A stretch of 51,027 nt of DNA from Alphaproteobacteria bacterium. Its GTDB lineage: Bacteria; Pseudomonadota; Alphaproteobacteria; Rhodobacterales; Rhodobacteraceae. Each line of letters opens with the position of its first letter. Position 1 is the stretch's first letter. Position numbers and translations under genes: made by a program. Location: contig JAUIHM010000012.1 of the NCBI GenBank assembly GCA_030432315.1, positions 1 through 51,027 of the forward strand. Reading direction: 5' to 3'. Below the pieces are notes generated by a model that did not search any database, had not been told where the DNA came from, and saw only the letters and a program-made list of their open reading frames with translations. Below are positions 8,143 to 17,654 of the stretch, in pieces.

Positions 8143-9144
8143 TCAGATCAGCTTGCCCATCGCCACGGCGGTATCCGCCATGCGGTTGGAGAAGCCCCAC
8201 TCGTTGTCATACCAGGACATCACACGGCAGAGGCTGCCATCCATGACCTTGGTCTGATCCATGTGGAAGATCGACGAATGGCTGTCATGGTTGAAATCGA
8301 CCGATACCAGCGGTTCGTTCGTGTACCCCAGGATGCCCTTCAGCGCGCCATCGGCCTCGGCGGCGATCGCTGCATTGATCTCCTCGACGCTCGTGTCACG
8401 CGACGGGATGAATTTCAGGTCGACGACAGAAACATTCGGCGTTGGCACGCGAATTGCGACGCCGTCGAGCTTGCCGTTCAGTTCGGGAAGGACCAGCCCA
8501 ACGGCTTTCGCGGCACCCGTGGAGGTCGGGATCATCGACACGGCCGCCGCGCGGCCGCGGTAGAGATCCTTGTGCAGCGTATCGAGGGTCGGCTGATCGC
8601 CGGTATAGCTGTGGATCGTCGTCATGAACCCCTTCTCGATACCGATCGCCCGGTTGAGGGTATAAACGACCGGCGCGAGGCAGTTGGTGGTGCAGGACGC
8701 GTTGGACACAACCAAGTCGTCGCGGCTGAGCGAACCGTCGTTCACACCGAACACGATGGTCTTGTCCGCACCGCTCGCCGGTGCGGATACCAGGACGCGT
8801 TTGGAGCCGTTTTCCAGATGCAGGGCCGCCTTGTCGCGTGCGGTGAAAATGCCGGTGCATTCCAGCGCGATGTCAACGTCGGCCCAGGGGAGCGCCTTCG
8901 GATCGCGCTCGGCGGTTACGCTGATCGGTCCGCGCCCCACGTCGATGCTGCTGCCCGATACGGTCACCTTGCCCGGGAAACGGCCATGCACGCTGTCGTA
9001 GCGGATCAGGTGCGCATTGGTCTCAACCGGGCCCAGATCGTTGATCGCCACGACTTCGATGTCGGTTCGGCCCGACTCGATTATCGCACGCAAGACATTC
9101 CGGCCAATCCGGCCAAACCCGTTGATGGCAACCTTGACGGTCAT
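8143..9144 (-). CDS. gap: Glyceraldehyde-3-phosphate dehydrogenase, type I
   Basis: A 333-residue phosphorylating GAPDH that oxidises glyceraldehyde 3-phosphate to 1,3-bisphosphoglycerate with NAD(P). The Rossmann motif INGFGRIGR is at residues 7-15, the active site [12 protein letters not shown] contains the catalytic cysteine near residue 152, and the C-terminal [13 protein letters not shown] is intact. The length is standard. The ATG at 9144 follows AAGGGA. The gene starts 16 bases after the glpK stop, so glycerol phosphorylation and triose oxidation appear to be cotranscribed. The genome may hold another copy outside the window, so which isozyme this is cannot be told. Confidence 0.96.
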   Translation of the reverse strand: MTVKVAINGFGRIGRNVLRAIIESGRTDIEVVAINDLGPVETNAHLIRYDSVHGRFPGKVTVSGSSIDVGRGPISVTAERDPKALPWADVDIALECTGIFTARDKAALHLENGSKRVLVSAPASGADKTIVFGVNDGSLSRDDLVVSNASCTTNCLAPVVYTLNRAIGIEKGFMTTIHSYTGDQPTLDTLHKDLYRGRAAAVSMIPTSTGAAKAVGLVLPELNGKLDGVAIRVPTPNVSVVDLKFIPSRDTSVEEINAAIAAEADGALKGILGYTNEPLVSVDFNHDSHSSIFHMDQTKVMDGSLCRVMSWYDNEWGFSNRMADTAVAMGKLI

Positions 9145-9160
9145 GGAGATTCCCTTCTCT

Positions 9161-10666
9161 TCAAACGGCGTTACTCAGTGTGCGCCGGACGGCGTCCTGC
9201 CATCCCGCGTATTTCCTGTCGCGCAGGTCCGGCGCCATCTGCGGCTCGAACCGGCGGTCAAGCGCCCAGGTCCGGGCAAATTCGACTGCATCGGGATACA
9301 GTCCCGCGCGCATTCCCGCAAGCCATGCCGCACCGAGCGCGGTGGTCTCAAGGATCTTCGGCCGGTCCACGGGAACGCCAAGAACATCCGACAGACCCTG
9401 CATGGTCCAATCCGAAGCGCTCATTCCGCCGTCGACTCTCAGGGTCGCAGACCCGATGTCGCCCTCCACCGACGCCCGCCAATCGTCCTGCATCGCCCGA
9501 TAGAGATCTCGGGTCTGGTAGGCGACGCTTTCCAGAGCCGCTTTGGCAAACTCCGCTGGACCGGAGTTCCGTGTCAGACCGAACACCGCGCCGCGGCAAT
9601 CCGCGTCCCAGTACGGCGCGCCAAGGCCGGTGAAGGCCGGAACAAGATAGAGCTGCTGCGTCGGATCCGCCGCTTCGGCCAGCGCCTGGGTATCGGAGGC
9701 GCGTGAAATTATCCCAAGCCCGTCACGCAGCCACTGTACCACGGCGCCGGCAATGAAAATCGACCCTTCGAGCGCGTAGGTCGGTTTGCCGTCCAACTGA
9801 TAGGCGATCGTCCCGAGCAGCCGGTTGCGGCTCGACACCAGCCGCTCACCGGTGTTGAGCAGGGCAAAGCAGCCGGTTCCGTAGGTGGATTTCAGCATGC
9901 CCGGCTCGAAGCATGCCTGGCCGACCGTTGCCGCCTGCTGATCCCCGGCAACCCCGAGCACCGGAATTTCGCGGCCCAGAAACGCGGCATCCGCGGTGCC
10001 GAATCCGCTCGCACAATCGTGTACCTCCGGTAGCATCGACAGCGGCACGCCCAGGAGGTCGCAGATCGTTTTGTCCCAGCATCCTTCCCGGATGTTGTAG
10101 AGCAGGGTCCGCGCGGCATTCGTCGCGTCGGTCACGTGGCTGGCCCCGTTGGTCATGCGCCAGATCAGCCAGGAATCGACCGTCCCGAACCGCAGCTCTC
10201 CCCTCCCGGCCCTGGCGCGCAGGCCGTCGACATTATCGAGAAGCCATTTCACCTTCGTTCCTGAGAAGTACGGATCAAGAAGCAGCCCGGTACGCTCGGT
10301 AATCATCGGTTCGTGCCCGGCCGCCCGCAGATCGGCACAGATTGCGGCCGACCGCCGGTCCTGCCAGACGATGGCCCGGTGAACCGCCTCTCCGGAAGCG
10401 GCATCCCAGACGACAACGGTTTCCCTCTGGTTGGTGATGCCGATTGCCGCTATGTCCCGCGCGTCAATGCCTGCGTTTTCGACCGCCCCCCGGCAGGTGG
10501 CTACCACCGAATTCCAGATATCTTCCGGTTCATGTTCGACCCAGCCGGATCGGGGAAAGTGTTGCGGGAACTCCTGTTGTGCCGAACCGACGGCCCTCAG
10601 GTCCGCGTCGAACAGAATCGCCCGACTTGAAGTTGTACCCTGGTCAATTGCCAGTATGCAGTTCAT
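9161..10666 (-). CDS. glpK: Glycerol kinase
   Basis: A 501-residue FGGY-family kinase that phosphorylates glycerol with ATP to give sn-glycerol 3-phosphate. The N-terminal ATP-binding segment [13 protein letters not shown] is at about residues 7-19. The FGGY signatures include [15 protein letters not shown] and [13 protein letters not shown], and the glycerol contact region WQDRRSA is present. The length matches family GlpK. The ATG at 10666 has a strong GGAGGTG at good spacing. It is divergent from the DeoR-type regulator gene 200 bases away, the usual arrangement for glpK/glpR control, and is followed closely by gap. Confidence 0.97.
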   Translation of the reverse strand: MNCILAIDQGTTSSRAILFDADLRAVGSAQQEFPQHFPRSGWVEHEPEDIWNSVVATCRGAVENAGIDARDIAAIGITNQRETVVVWDAASGEAVHRAIVWQDRRSAAICADLRAAGHEPMITERTGLLLDPYFSGTKVKWLLDNVDGLRARAGRGELRFGTVDSWLIWRMTNGASHVTDATNAARTLLYNIREGCWDKTICDLLGVPLSMLPEVHDCASGFGTADAAFLGREIPVLGVAGDQQAATVGQACFEPGMLKSTYGTGCFALLNTGERLVSSRNRLLGTIAYQLDGKPTYALEGSIFIAGAVVQWLRDGLGIISRASDTQALAEAADPTQQLYLVPAFTGLGAPYWDADCRGAVFGLTRNSGPAEFAKAALESVAYQTRDLYRAMQDDWRASVEGDIGSATLRVDGGMSASDWTMQGLSDVLGVPVDRPKILETTALGAAWLAGMRAGLYPDAVEFARTWALDRRFEPQMAPDLRDRKYAGWQDAVRRTLSNAV

Positions 10667-10785
10667 CGTCCACCTCCCGCAGTCCGGTTGATTTTTGCAA
10701 AGTCAGACACGCAAATCCCCGCGCGGTCCACCCCCCGCGGCCTTTCGACGCCGCAATTCAGCCTTTCCTGCTCGAACCCGGAAAC

Positions 10786-10805
10786 CGGGGCCGGAGCAGG
10801 CCCCG
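10786..10805. repeat. Small GC-rich hairpin in the glpK-glpR intergenic region
   Basis: CGGGGCC and GGCCCCG form a 7-bp stem around a 6-base loop, between the two divergent starts. No T-run follows. It could be part of a control region or leader, but I see no match to a known GlpR site. Confidence 0.3.
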
Positions 10806-10867
10806 CCCCATTATTGCAAGTTGAGCGGATGACCGCTACAGGTGGAGCATTCAACGCAAGAGACCGT

Positions 10868-11650
10868 ATGGCCCAAAACTTTCGCCACTCCGAGATTCTG
10901 ACGATTGCGCGCGAAACGGGCAAGGTAACGGTCGAAGGCCTTGCCGCGAAATTCAACGTGACCGCCCAGACTATACGCCGGGATCTCTCCGAGCTCTGCG
11001 AAATCGGCCAACTGACGCGTGTGCATGGCGGGGCAACCATTCCTTCCGGGGTTATCGCGCTAGGGTATGAGGACCGGCGCAGTCTGGCATCCGATGAAAA
11101 GGAAGCGATGGCGCGGCTGGTGGCCGAGCAGATCCCCGACGGCGTGTCGATCTTCATGAATATTGGCACGACAACCGAAGCCGTCGCCCGGGCGCTGCTC
11201 AAACACCGCAACCTGATGGTCGTGACCAACAATCTGAATGTCGCCAACATTCTGGCCAATTCTCCGAACGTTGAGGTCATCGTCACCGGCGGTATCCTGC
11301 GCCGGTCGGATGGAGCGCTTGTGGGGGACGTAACCGCGGAATTCATCGGGCAGTTCAAGGTGGACTACGCAATCATCGGTTCCGCGGCCGTCGACCCGGA
11401 TGGTTCGCTGCTGGACTATGACTTTCGCGAAGTTCGGGTCGCCCAGGCCATCATCAAGAATGCACGCAAGGCGTTCTTCGTTGCCGACCATACCAAATTC
11501 AAGATGGCGGCGCCGGTACGCATTGCCAGTCTGGCGGAGCTCGACGGATTCTTTACCGACATCACGCCGCCAAAATCGATTGTCCACCTCTGCGCCGACC
11601 ACGACGTTTTTATCCGGTCGGTAGAACACTCCGCGCTTGCGCGGAAGTAG
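10868..11650 (+). CDS. glpR: DeoR-family transcriptional regulator, GlpR-like
   Basis: A 260-residue DeoR-type repressor. Residues about 5-55 carry the N-terminal winged helix (AAKFNVTAQTIRRDLSEL, then RVHGGA), and the rest is the sugar-phosphate-sensing DeoR domain (MNIGTTTEAVARALL, VTNNLNVANIL, GGILRRSDGALVGD). Motif order and length agree with GlpR, which represses glycerol uptake and use genes and is released by glycerol 3-phosphate. I chose the ATG at 10868 because it places the HTH at the usual distance from the N-terminus; the in-frame ATG at 10829 is an alternative that adds 13 residues. It is divergent from glpK, so it very likely controls glpK-gap and itself. Confidence 0.88.
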   Translation: MAQNFRHSEILTIARETGKVTVEGLAAKFNVTAQTIRRDLSELCEIGQLTRVHGGATIPSGVIALGYEDRRSLASDEKEAMARLVAEQIPDGVSIFMNIGTTTEAVARALLKHRNLMVVTNNLNVANILANSPNVEVIVTGGILRRSDGALVGDVTAEFIGQFKVDYAIIGSAAVDPDGSLLDYDFREVRVAQAIIKNARKAFFVADHTKFKMAAPVRIASLAELDGFFTDITPPKSIVHLCADHDVFIRSVEHSALARK

Positions 11651-11654
11651 AACC

Positions 11655-12401
11655 ATGTCCGAATCCACTTCCCCTCGGACAACTCCTGACGAACCTCAGG
11701 TGGAATACGAAATCCTCGAAGCCACTTGGCCGGCTGCTGAAATCCGGCGCATCGGTCCCTGGAAGCTGCGCAGGGGCGACGGTGGTGGAAAACGTGTATC
11801 GGCGGCCACCCTCGACGGTGACCTGGATGATCCGGAGCCAGCGGAAACCGCAATGCGGGCGTGGAACCAGCTGCCGACATTTCAGGTGCGGGAGGGCGAG
11901 GTGGAGCTTGACCGGGCGCTCGAAGAACGCGGCCTCGTGTGTGTCGATCCTACACTGATCCTCGCCGCGGCGGTTAAAGACATTCCAGCCGAAAGCCGGT
12001 TGGACGGAGCGATATTTTGTGACTCACTGCTCAACTGCATGCGGGAAATCTGGGACGCCGGAGGAATCGGCCCCGGACGACTGGCCGTCATGGACCGTGT
12101 CGCGGGTCCAAAAACGTGGATTCTGGGGCGCTTCGGCGACCGGCCCGTCGGCTGTGCCTTTGTAGCGATCCACCATCAACGGGCGATGCTCCACGCGCTT
12201 GAAGTATCGCCCGCGGCCCGGCGCCACCGCTTGGGCTACGGCATGACCTGCGCCGCAGGACGCTGGGCGAAAGCGCAGGGCGCGGACCGTCTGTCGCTCG
12301 CCGTCACGTCCGGCAACGTGGCGGCACGCGGGCTCTATTCCGCCCTCGGATTTGCCCAGGTCGCCAGCTACCACTACCGCGTTGCCGACCAGCGGAGTTG
12401 A
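11655..12401 (+). CDS. GNAT family N-acetyltransferase
   Basis: A 248-residue protein with a C-terminal GNAT acetyl-CoA-dependent acyltransferase domain, from about residue 125 to the end. Visible hallmarks are the beta4 strand ALEVSPAARRHRLGYGM with the acetyl-CoA pyrophosphate loop (R-x2-x-LGYG), then LAVTSGNVAARGLYSALGF, the usual asparagine/tyrosine motif. The N-terminal about 120 residues may be a second, degenerate GNAT lobe. The substrate is unknown. The start is four bases after the glpR stop, so it may be cotranscribed with glpR, and it ends convergent with the LysR gene seven bases away. Confidence 0.85.
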   Translation: MSESTSPRTTPDEPQVEYEILEATWPAAEIRRIGPWKLRRGDGGGKRVSAATLDGDLDDPEPAETAMRAWNQLPTFQVREGEVELDRALEERGLVCVDPTLILAAAVKDIPAESRLDGAIFCDSLLNCMREIWDAGGIGPGRLAVMDRVAGPKTWILGRFGDRPVGCAFVAIHHQRAMLHALEVSPAARRHRLGYGMTCAAGRWAKAQGADRLSLAVTSGNVAARGLYSALGFAQVASYHYRVADQRS

Positions 12402-12408
12402 CAACGGG

Positions 12409-13320
12409 TTACGAGGGCCAGCGATCCGTATCGACGTGCCGGAAGCTTTCCACCAGAAAATCTATCAGCGCACGAAGTTTGGGTTGCGGAAATGGACCGG
12501 GCGGATAGACCGCGTAAATTCCCAGCGGATCCGGACAGCACTCAGGCAGGACCTGCTTCAGCCGCCCTTCTTCGAGAGAAGTTCCCTGAAGGAACGTCGG
12601 CATCAGGATCAGGCCCAGGCCCGCCTCGGCGGCCTTCAGGAGCGATTCTCCGTTGTTTGCGGTCAGCCGCCCGCCAACCCGCACCTGCCGCTCTTCACCG
12701 GATGGAGATTTCAGCCGCCAGAAATTCCCGGTCGACATGTTGGAATAGTGCAGCAGATGATGGCTGGTCAGGTCGTCAATGGTGGTCGGGGTACCGTTCC
12801 GTTCCAGATAGTCCGGCGAGGCAACGAGGATCATCCTCGTCTCGGCCAGTTTACGCGCCATCAGCGAGCTGTTTTCGAGAACGCCAATCCGGATCGCCAG
12901 ATCGAATCCTTCCGCGACCAGTTCGACGAACCGGTCGTCGAGCACCATGTTGATATCGACGTCCGGATAGGTGCAGAGAAACTTTGCCACAACACCGGAC
13001 AGTTGACCCACACCGAAACTGACCGGCACCGATATGCGCAGCGAGCCGCGTGGTGACTGCTGCATTGAGGTGACCATGCTGTCCGCATCGTTGGCGTCAT
13101 TGAGAACGCCGCGCGCACGGTCGTAATAGGCCAGGCCGACTTCCGTGGGACTCACGCGCCGGGTCGTCCGGTTCAACAGCCGGACGGCAAGCCGGGTTTC
13201 GAGAGATGATACGTTCTTGGAGATTGCCGACTTCGACATGCCCATTTTCCGGGCCGCCTCCGTAAATCCGCCGTTGTCGACGACGTTTACGAACGCTTCC
13301 ATTTCCGCAAGTCGGTCCAT
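12409..13320 (-). CDS. LysR-family transcriptional regulator
   Basis: A 303-residue LysR regulator. The N-terminal HTH (about residues 1-60) reads MEAFVNVVDNGGFTEAARKMGMSKSAISKNVSSLE, and the C-terminal periplasmic-binding-like effector domain follows (RISVPVSFGVGQL, DLAIRIG, NNGESLLKAAEAGLGLILMP). The RTTRRVSPTEVG linker is typical of the group that also contains DsdC/CrgA-like regulators. An in-frame GTG 12 bases upstream is a possible alternative start. No divergent target gene is adjacent, so the regulon cannot be predicted. Confidence 0.93.
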   Translation of the reverse strand: MDRLAEMEAFVNVVDNGGFTEAARKMGMSKSAISKNVSSLETRLAVRLLNRTTRRVSPTEVGLAYYDRARGVLNDANDADSMVTSMQQSPRGSLRISVPVSFGVGQLSGVVAKFLCTYPDVDINMVLDDRFVELVAEGFDLAIRIGVLENSSLMARKLAETRMILVASPDYLERNGTPTTIDDLTSHHLLHYSNMSTGNFWRLKSPSGEERQVRVGGRLTANNGESLLKAAEAGLGLILMPTFLQGTSLEEGRLKQVLPECCPDPLGIYAVYPPGPFPQPKLRALIDFLVESFRHVDTDRWPS

Positions 13321-13389
13321 TTGGCGGCCCACTGTTTCCAGATGGAAAACACTAAGGCTCCTGGGCCACGATCGTCAATATCACAGATG

Positions 13390-13983
13390 TCAGGGACAGG
13401 CCCGGAGCTGGGATTCGTACCGGACCGCCCATGCCTCAACGTCCCGTGCAACTGCCGGCAACCAGCTTTTGTTCCGGTAGCTGCCCTTCGCATACCCAGT
13501 CGTACCCTCGTGGTAGGCCAGATACTGCCGGTAGGCGTCCTGCTGAGACACCCCGTTTACCTTGGTATTGTGGTTCATGTACCAGCCGATGAAGTCGGAG
13601 GCGTCCGAGAAATTGGTCCGATCCGCACGAACCCGGCCGGTTTCCGTCACATACCAGTCCCAGGTTCCATCAATTGCCTGAGCATAGCCCAAGGCGGACG
13701 AGCGCGGGACGGTACGGGAGAAGATTCCGCTGCCGACCTTCTTGGTTGGCCTCGCATCGTGACGAAAGCTCGACTCTCGGGCAATGGTCGCCATCTGAAC
13801 GGAAACCGGGACGCCCCAGCGGTCCTGCGTCCGTTCCATTGCCTTGAACCAGTGCGGACGCTCACTCTTGATCCGACACGCGTCAACAACCGTTGACGGC
13901 GGCTTGTTCCCGCCGCCGCAGGCTGTCAAAGCCAACGCAGCGCCGAGGAGGGCAACCCTCCATGTGCGATAATGTCTTGCCAT
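13390..13983 (-). CDS. Lysozyme-like / SLT-type transglycosylase lipoprotein
   Basis: A 197-residue predicted lipoprotein. A basic N-terminus and hydrophobic stretch lead to the lipobox LTAC at about residue 21, so the mature protein is anchored by a lipidated cysteine. The mature part resembles a soluble lytic transglycosylase-like fold: TIARESSFRHDARP carries the probable catalytic glutamate, followed by SALGYAQAIDGTWDWY and YLAYHEGTTGYAKGSYRNKSWL. It probably cleaves or binds peptidoglycan. The open frame extends to 14145, but the ATG at 13983 follows AGGATCGAG and gives a clean signal peptide. Confidence 0.85.
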   Translation of the reverse strand: MARHYRTWRVALLGAALALTACGGGNKPPSTVVDACRIKSERPHWFKAMERTQDRWGVPVSVQMATIARESSFRHDARPTKKVGSGIFSRTVPRSSALGYAQAIDGTWDWYVTETGRVRADRTNFSDASDFIGWYMNHNTKVNGVSQQDAYRQYLAYHEGTTGYAKGSYRNKSWLPAVARDVEAWAVRYESQLRACP

Positions 13984-14150
13984 GCTCGATCCTGCTCGCG
14001 TGTCTTTGCGCACGTCGTGGGACAGCATGCCAGAAATCCGCCACGATGCAAGGAAAACTCCCCTAAAATGCCGCAAAGCACGGACGGAGAAGGCATCCGG
14101 GTCCGTTCCGGCAGGGCACTCCCGCCATCGGAAGGACGCCATCAACCAGG

Positions 14151-15890
14151 CTACACGGCCTCTGCACGTGCTTCCTGTCGGGTCAGCCTGACCCAGGCGT
14201 CATATTGCGACAGAAAGACCTCTCCGCTGAGCGCGTCCAGAAAGTGTGTTTTTTTCAACCCATCCATGACGGGACCTTTCACCTCGGAAAGATGGAGGGT
14301 AATGCCCATTTCGAGCAGCCGGTGATTGATCGCCTCGAGGCTCTCCAGTGCGCTCAGGTCAATTTCGTTGATCGCGGAGCACATGAGGACCACGTCCCGG
14401 ATCGGGCAGCCGGAGACGACCCGGTCATAGATGTAATCCTCAAGAAAGCGCGCATTGGCGAAATAGAGGCTTTCGTCGATACGGATGGTGAGCAGGCCGG
14501 GGTCAGTCAGAACCTTATGACGGTTTATGTTGCGGAAATGCTGTGTTCCCGGAACGAGGCCGACTTCGGCGATGTGCGGTCGCGAGGTGCGAAACAGGTG
14601 GAGCCCCACGGAGAGAACGACGCCAGCCGAGACACCGACCTCGACCCCCATGCCCAGGGTAAAAAGGATCGTCGCCGCGACCGCCATGAAATCCGGCTTT
14701 GAATAGGACCAACTGCGTCGGAGGATCGAGAAGTCGACGAGGCTGAGGACGGCAACGATAATTGTCGCCGACAGGGTTGCCACCGGAAGGTAGTATATCA
14801 GCGGTGTCAGGGCCAATGCCGCAATGGCAAGACCGATCGCGGTAAATGCTCCTGCAGCGGCGGTTTCGGCGCCCGCGTCGAAATTCACCACCGATCGCGC
14901 AAACCCGCCGGTCACCGGGTAGCCGCCGGTAAACGACGCGGCGATATTGGCGGCTCCAAGGCCGATCAGTTCCTGGTCCGGATCGATCCGCTGACGCTTT
15001 TTTGCCGCAAGTGTCTGTGCGACGGAAATCGATTCTACAAAGCCGATGATCGAGATCAGCAGAGCGGGCAGGAGAAGCAGACGGATCAGGTCCGGCGAAA
15101 ACGAGGGCAGCGTGAGCGGCGGCAGGCCTTGCGGCACCGCACCGACGATTTTCACCCCCGCAGAGTCTAGACCCAGCGCCCAGACCAGCGCCGTGGACAC
15201 CATGACGGCCGCCACCGGGCCCGCTTTTGTTAACATCTCTGCCAGGCGTGGCGCCAATCCGAGGGACAGAAGCAGAGGCTTCAAACCCTTTCGCACCCAG
15301 AAGAGAAACGCAACGGCGCCAACACCGATCGCCAGCGTAATCGGGTTGGTCTCCCCGAGGTGCACTGCAAGTGAGAACAGCAGTTCCGGGAGTGTACCGC
15401 CATCGGCACCCACGCCGAGAACATGCTTGATCTGACTTGCCGCGATCAGGATGCCCGAGGCGGTGATGAAACCGGCAATCACCGGATGCGACAGAAAATT
15501 CGCCAGAAACCCGAGCCTGAGCAACCCGAGCCCCAGCAGCATTACTCCGGACAGCCCCGCCAGCGTCAGGGCAGCCACCATATAGCCCATCGAACCCTGC
15601 TCGGCGACGTTACCAATTGCGGCGGCAGTCATGAGAGACACCACCGCAACCGGCCCGACGGCCAGCGCGCGGCTGGTCCCGAAAATGGCGTAAAGGATGA
15701 TCGGAGCAATCGAAGCGTAGAGACCTGCTTCCGGAGGCAGCCCTGCCAGCAACGCATATGCCAGTGACTGGGGTATAAGCATGATCGTGACAATCACTGC
15801 TGCCAGAAGGTCGCCCGAGAATGCCTGCCGGTCGTAGGTGCGTCCCCATTGCAGGATTGGAACGTAGCGGGTGAGCAGTTTGAATGTCAT
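14151..15890 (-). CDS. SulP family anion transporter with STAS domain
   Basis: A 579-residue SulP/SLC26 carrier. It begins with the signature region DLLAAVIVTIMLIPQSLAYALLAGLPPEAGLYAS in helix 1-2. It continues through about ten to twelve hydrophobic helices and ends in a cytoplasmic STAS domain from about residue 440 (LLTIRIDESLYFANARFLEDYI, VVLMCSAINEIDLSALESLEAI). Members move sulfate, bicarbonate or other anions. Its place after sulfide oxidation genes suggests sulfate or a related sulfur oxyanion, but that is inferred. I chose the ATG at 15890; the frame is open to 15998 but the extra residues overlap the upstream gene. Confidence 0.92.
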   Translation of the reverse strand: MTFKLLTRYVPILQWGRTYDRQAFSGDLLAAVIVTIMLIPQSLAYALLAGLPPEAGLYASIAPIILYAIFGTSRALAVGPVAVVSLMTAAAIGNVAEQGSMGYMVAALTLAGLSGVMLLGLGLLRLGFLANFLSHPVIAGFITASGILIAASQIKHVLGVGADGGTLPELLFSLAVHLGETNPITLAIGVGAVAFLFWVRKGLKPLLLSLGLAPRLAEMLTKAGPVAAVMVSTALVWALGLDSAGVKIVGAVPQGLPPLTLPSFSPDLIRLLLLPALLISIIGFVESISVAQTLAAKKRQRIDPDQELIGLGAANIAASFTGGYPVTGGFARSVVNFDAGAETAAAGAFTAIGLAIAALALTPLIYYLPVATLSATIIVAVLSLVDFSILRRSWSYSKPDFMAVAATILFTLGMGVEVGVSAGVVLSVGLHLFRTSRPHIAEVGLVPGTQHFRNINRHKVLTDPGLLTIRIDESLYFANARFLEDYIYDRVVSGCPIRDVVLMCSAINEIDLSALESLEAINHRLLEMGITLHLSEVKGPVMDGLKKTHFLDALSGEVFLSQYDAWVRLTRQEARAEAV

Positions 15891-15957
15891 GGGAAATGGT
15901 CCGGGAAAGGGAAACCTGCGCATCCGGGTCGCAGGTCCCGAAAAAAATGGTGCTTCT

Positions 15958-17631
15958 TCAGCCGGCTGTGACTTTTTCAGGCTTGGCCATCCATTCATGG
16001 CCCCGCAGCATTCCGCGCCAGTAGACCGGAGGAAGCAGTCTTTCCTTCAGAAACCATGCCGCGCGGCTGGGTTTTGTTCCGTCAATCAGCAACCGCGGAA
16101 AGCTTGGCATCAGCTTGCCGCCATACCCAAACTCAGCGAGGACGATCCTGCCCTTTTCTACGGTCAGCGGGCAGGAGCCGTACCCGCTGTAATGCGACAC
16201 CGCCGATCCGCCCCTGATGTCCGCAACGATGTTTTCTGCCACCACCGGCGCCTGAACCCGGGCTGCGGCTGCGGTCTTGGCATTCGGCGCGTTCATCACG
16301 TCACCGAGCGACCAGATGTTTTCGAATGTCCTGTGGCGCAGGGTCGCCTGATCCACGTCGACCCATCCCGATGCATCGGCCAGCGGCGAAACACGGACGA
16401 AATCTGGCGGGCTCTGGGGCGGACAGACATGCATCATGTCGAAATCTACTTCGACGCGTTCCTTCGGCGTATCCGGTTTTGCCACGTCGAACCAGGCTTT
16501 CCTGGCCGGTCCGTCAACTGCAACCAGGTTGTGATGGAAGTTGAGAGTTGCGTCGTATTTCCTGACGTAGTCCATGAGCGCGGGCACATAGTCCTTTACG
16601 CCAAACAGCACACCGCCCGCGTTCATGAACTGAATGTCGATGTTTTTCAGTGCTCCATTGCGAAACCACGTGTCGCCGGAGAGATACATCGCCTTCTGCG
16701 GGGCCCCCGCGCATTTGATTGGCATGGGCGGCTGGGTGAACAGGGCACGGCCCGATTTCAGACCCTGCACCAGTTCCCAGGTGTAGGGCGCCAGATCATA
16801 GCGGTAGTTCGAAGTCACGCCGTTGCGACCAAGTGTATCTACCAGGCCCTCGACCTTCGACCAGTCGAGCTTGAGGCCCGGGCAAACCACCAGGCGCCGG
16901 TAGCCAACAACCCGGCAACCATCGAGAATGACCGAGTTGGCCTTCGGCTCGAAGGCGGCGACGGCGGACTTGATCCAATGCACGCCCCTCGGGATCAGCG
17001 AAGCCATGGTTCGCGCGGTTTCCCGGGGCTGAAAGACGCCGGCGCCGACCATGGTCCAACCGGGCTGATAGTAGTGGATGTCCGCCGGATCGATGATCGC
17101 AATCTCAAGGTCCGGCTGTCGGGACACCAGGCTCGCTGCGACGGCGATACCCGCAGCACCCGCACCGACAATCACGATGTCGTAGCTGGCATCGTTGGAT
17201 TCGGTCGGTGTCGTGCCGCCGTTGGCGATCCGGCGGACCACGCCGGCCATGTCGTAGCCCGCAGATTTGGTCGCCCCGAGGATCTCGGGAAGCGGCATGG
17301 TGCCCGCCTTCGCGAGCGACCAGAGCGTGGCCGATCGTGTACCGGTTCTGCAATAGGCCAGAGTCGGACCAGGGAGCGTGCGCAGGGCATCACGAAAGGC
17401 GGCGGCATCCGCATCGGAGACCAAGCCGCCACTGACGGGAATGTAGCGGGCTTCCATTCCGGCGCTTCTTGCCGCTGCTTCCACCTCCTGGAAGGTAGGT
17501 TGATCGGCTCCCTCGCCGTCGGGGCGATTGCAGATCAGCGAGCGGAACCCGAGTCTGCGTGCCTCGGCAACGTCCTGAGGCATGATCTGCGGACTGACGG
17601 AAAAATCGGCGGAAACGGCTTTCGGGTCCAT
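15958..17631 (-). CDS. Fusion of TIGR01244-type phosphatase-like domain and sulfide:quinone-oxidoreductase-like flavoprotein
   Basis: A 557-residue two-domain protein. Residues 1 to about 110 are a BLH/DUF442-type phosphatase-like domain with the P-loop CRTGTR (CX5R). From about residue 165 an FAD-dependent pyridine-nucleotide-disulfide-type domain begins with DIVIVGAGAAGIAVAASL. It contains HYYQPGWTMVGAG, LVVCPGLKLDW, CAGAPQKAMYL and VCPPQSPPDFVR, where the cysteines correspond to those of sulfide:quinone oxidoreductases, and it ends near SLGDVMNAPNAKTAAAARVQ. It likely oxidises sulfide to polysulfide or persulfide at the membrane and passes electrons to quinone. The phosphatase-like part may act as a sulfur-transfer or thiol domain. 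It lies 23 bases downstream of the persulfide dioxygenase-like gene. The fusion is known in databases. Confidence 0.9.
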   Translation of the reverse strand: MDPKAVSADFSVSPQIMPQDVAEARRLGFRSLICNRPDGEGADQPTFQEVEAAARSAGMEARYIPVSGGLVSDADAAAFRDALRTLPGPTLAYCRTGTRSATLWSLAKAGTMPLPEILGATKSAGYDMAGVVRRIANGGTTPTESNDASYDIVIVGAGAAGIAVAASLVSRQPDLEIAIIDPADIHYYQPGWTMVGAGVFQPRETARTMASLIPRGVHWIKSAVAAFEPKANSVILDGCRVVGYRRLVVCPGLKLDWSKVEGLVDTLGRNGVTSNYRYDLAPYTWELVQGLKSGRALFTQPPMPIKCAGAPQKAMYLSGDTWFRNGALKNIDIQFMNAGGVLFGVKDYVPALMDYVRKYDATLNFHHNLVAVDGPARKAWFDVAKPDTPKERVEVDFDMMHVCPPQSPPDFVRVSPLADASGWVDVDQATLRHRTFENIWSLGDVMNAPNAKTAAAARVQAPVVAENIVADIRGGSAVSHYSGYGSCPLTVEKGRIVLAEFGYGGKLMPSFPRLLIDGTKPSRAAWFLKERLLPPVYWRGMLRGHEWMAKPEKVTAG

Positions 17632-17654
17632 GAGGAGACTCCCTTGGTCCAGTG

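Noticed and set aside
7930-9633. 567-residue plus-strand frame opposite gap and glpK
   Set aside because: Shadow of gap and glpK; no independent signal.
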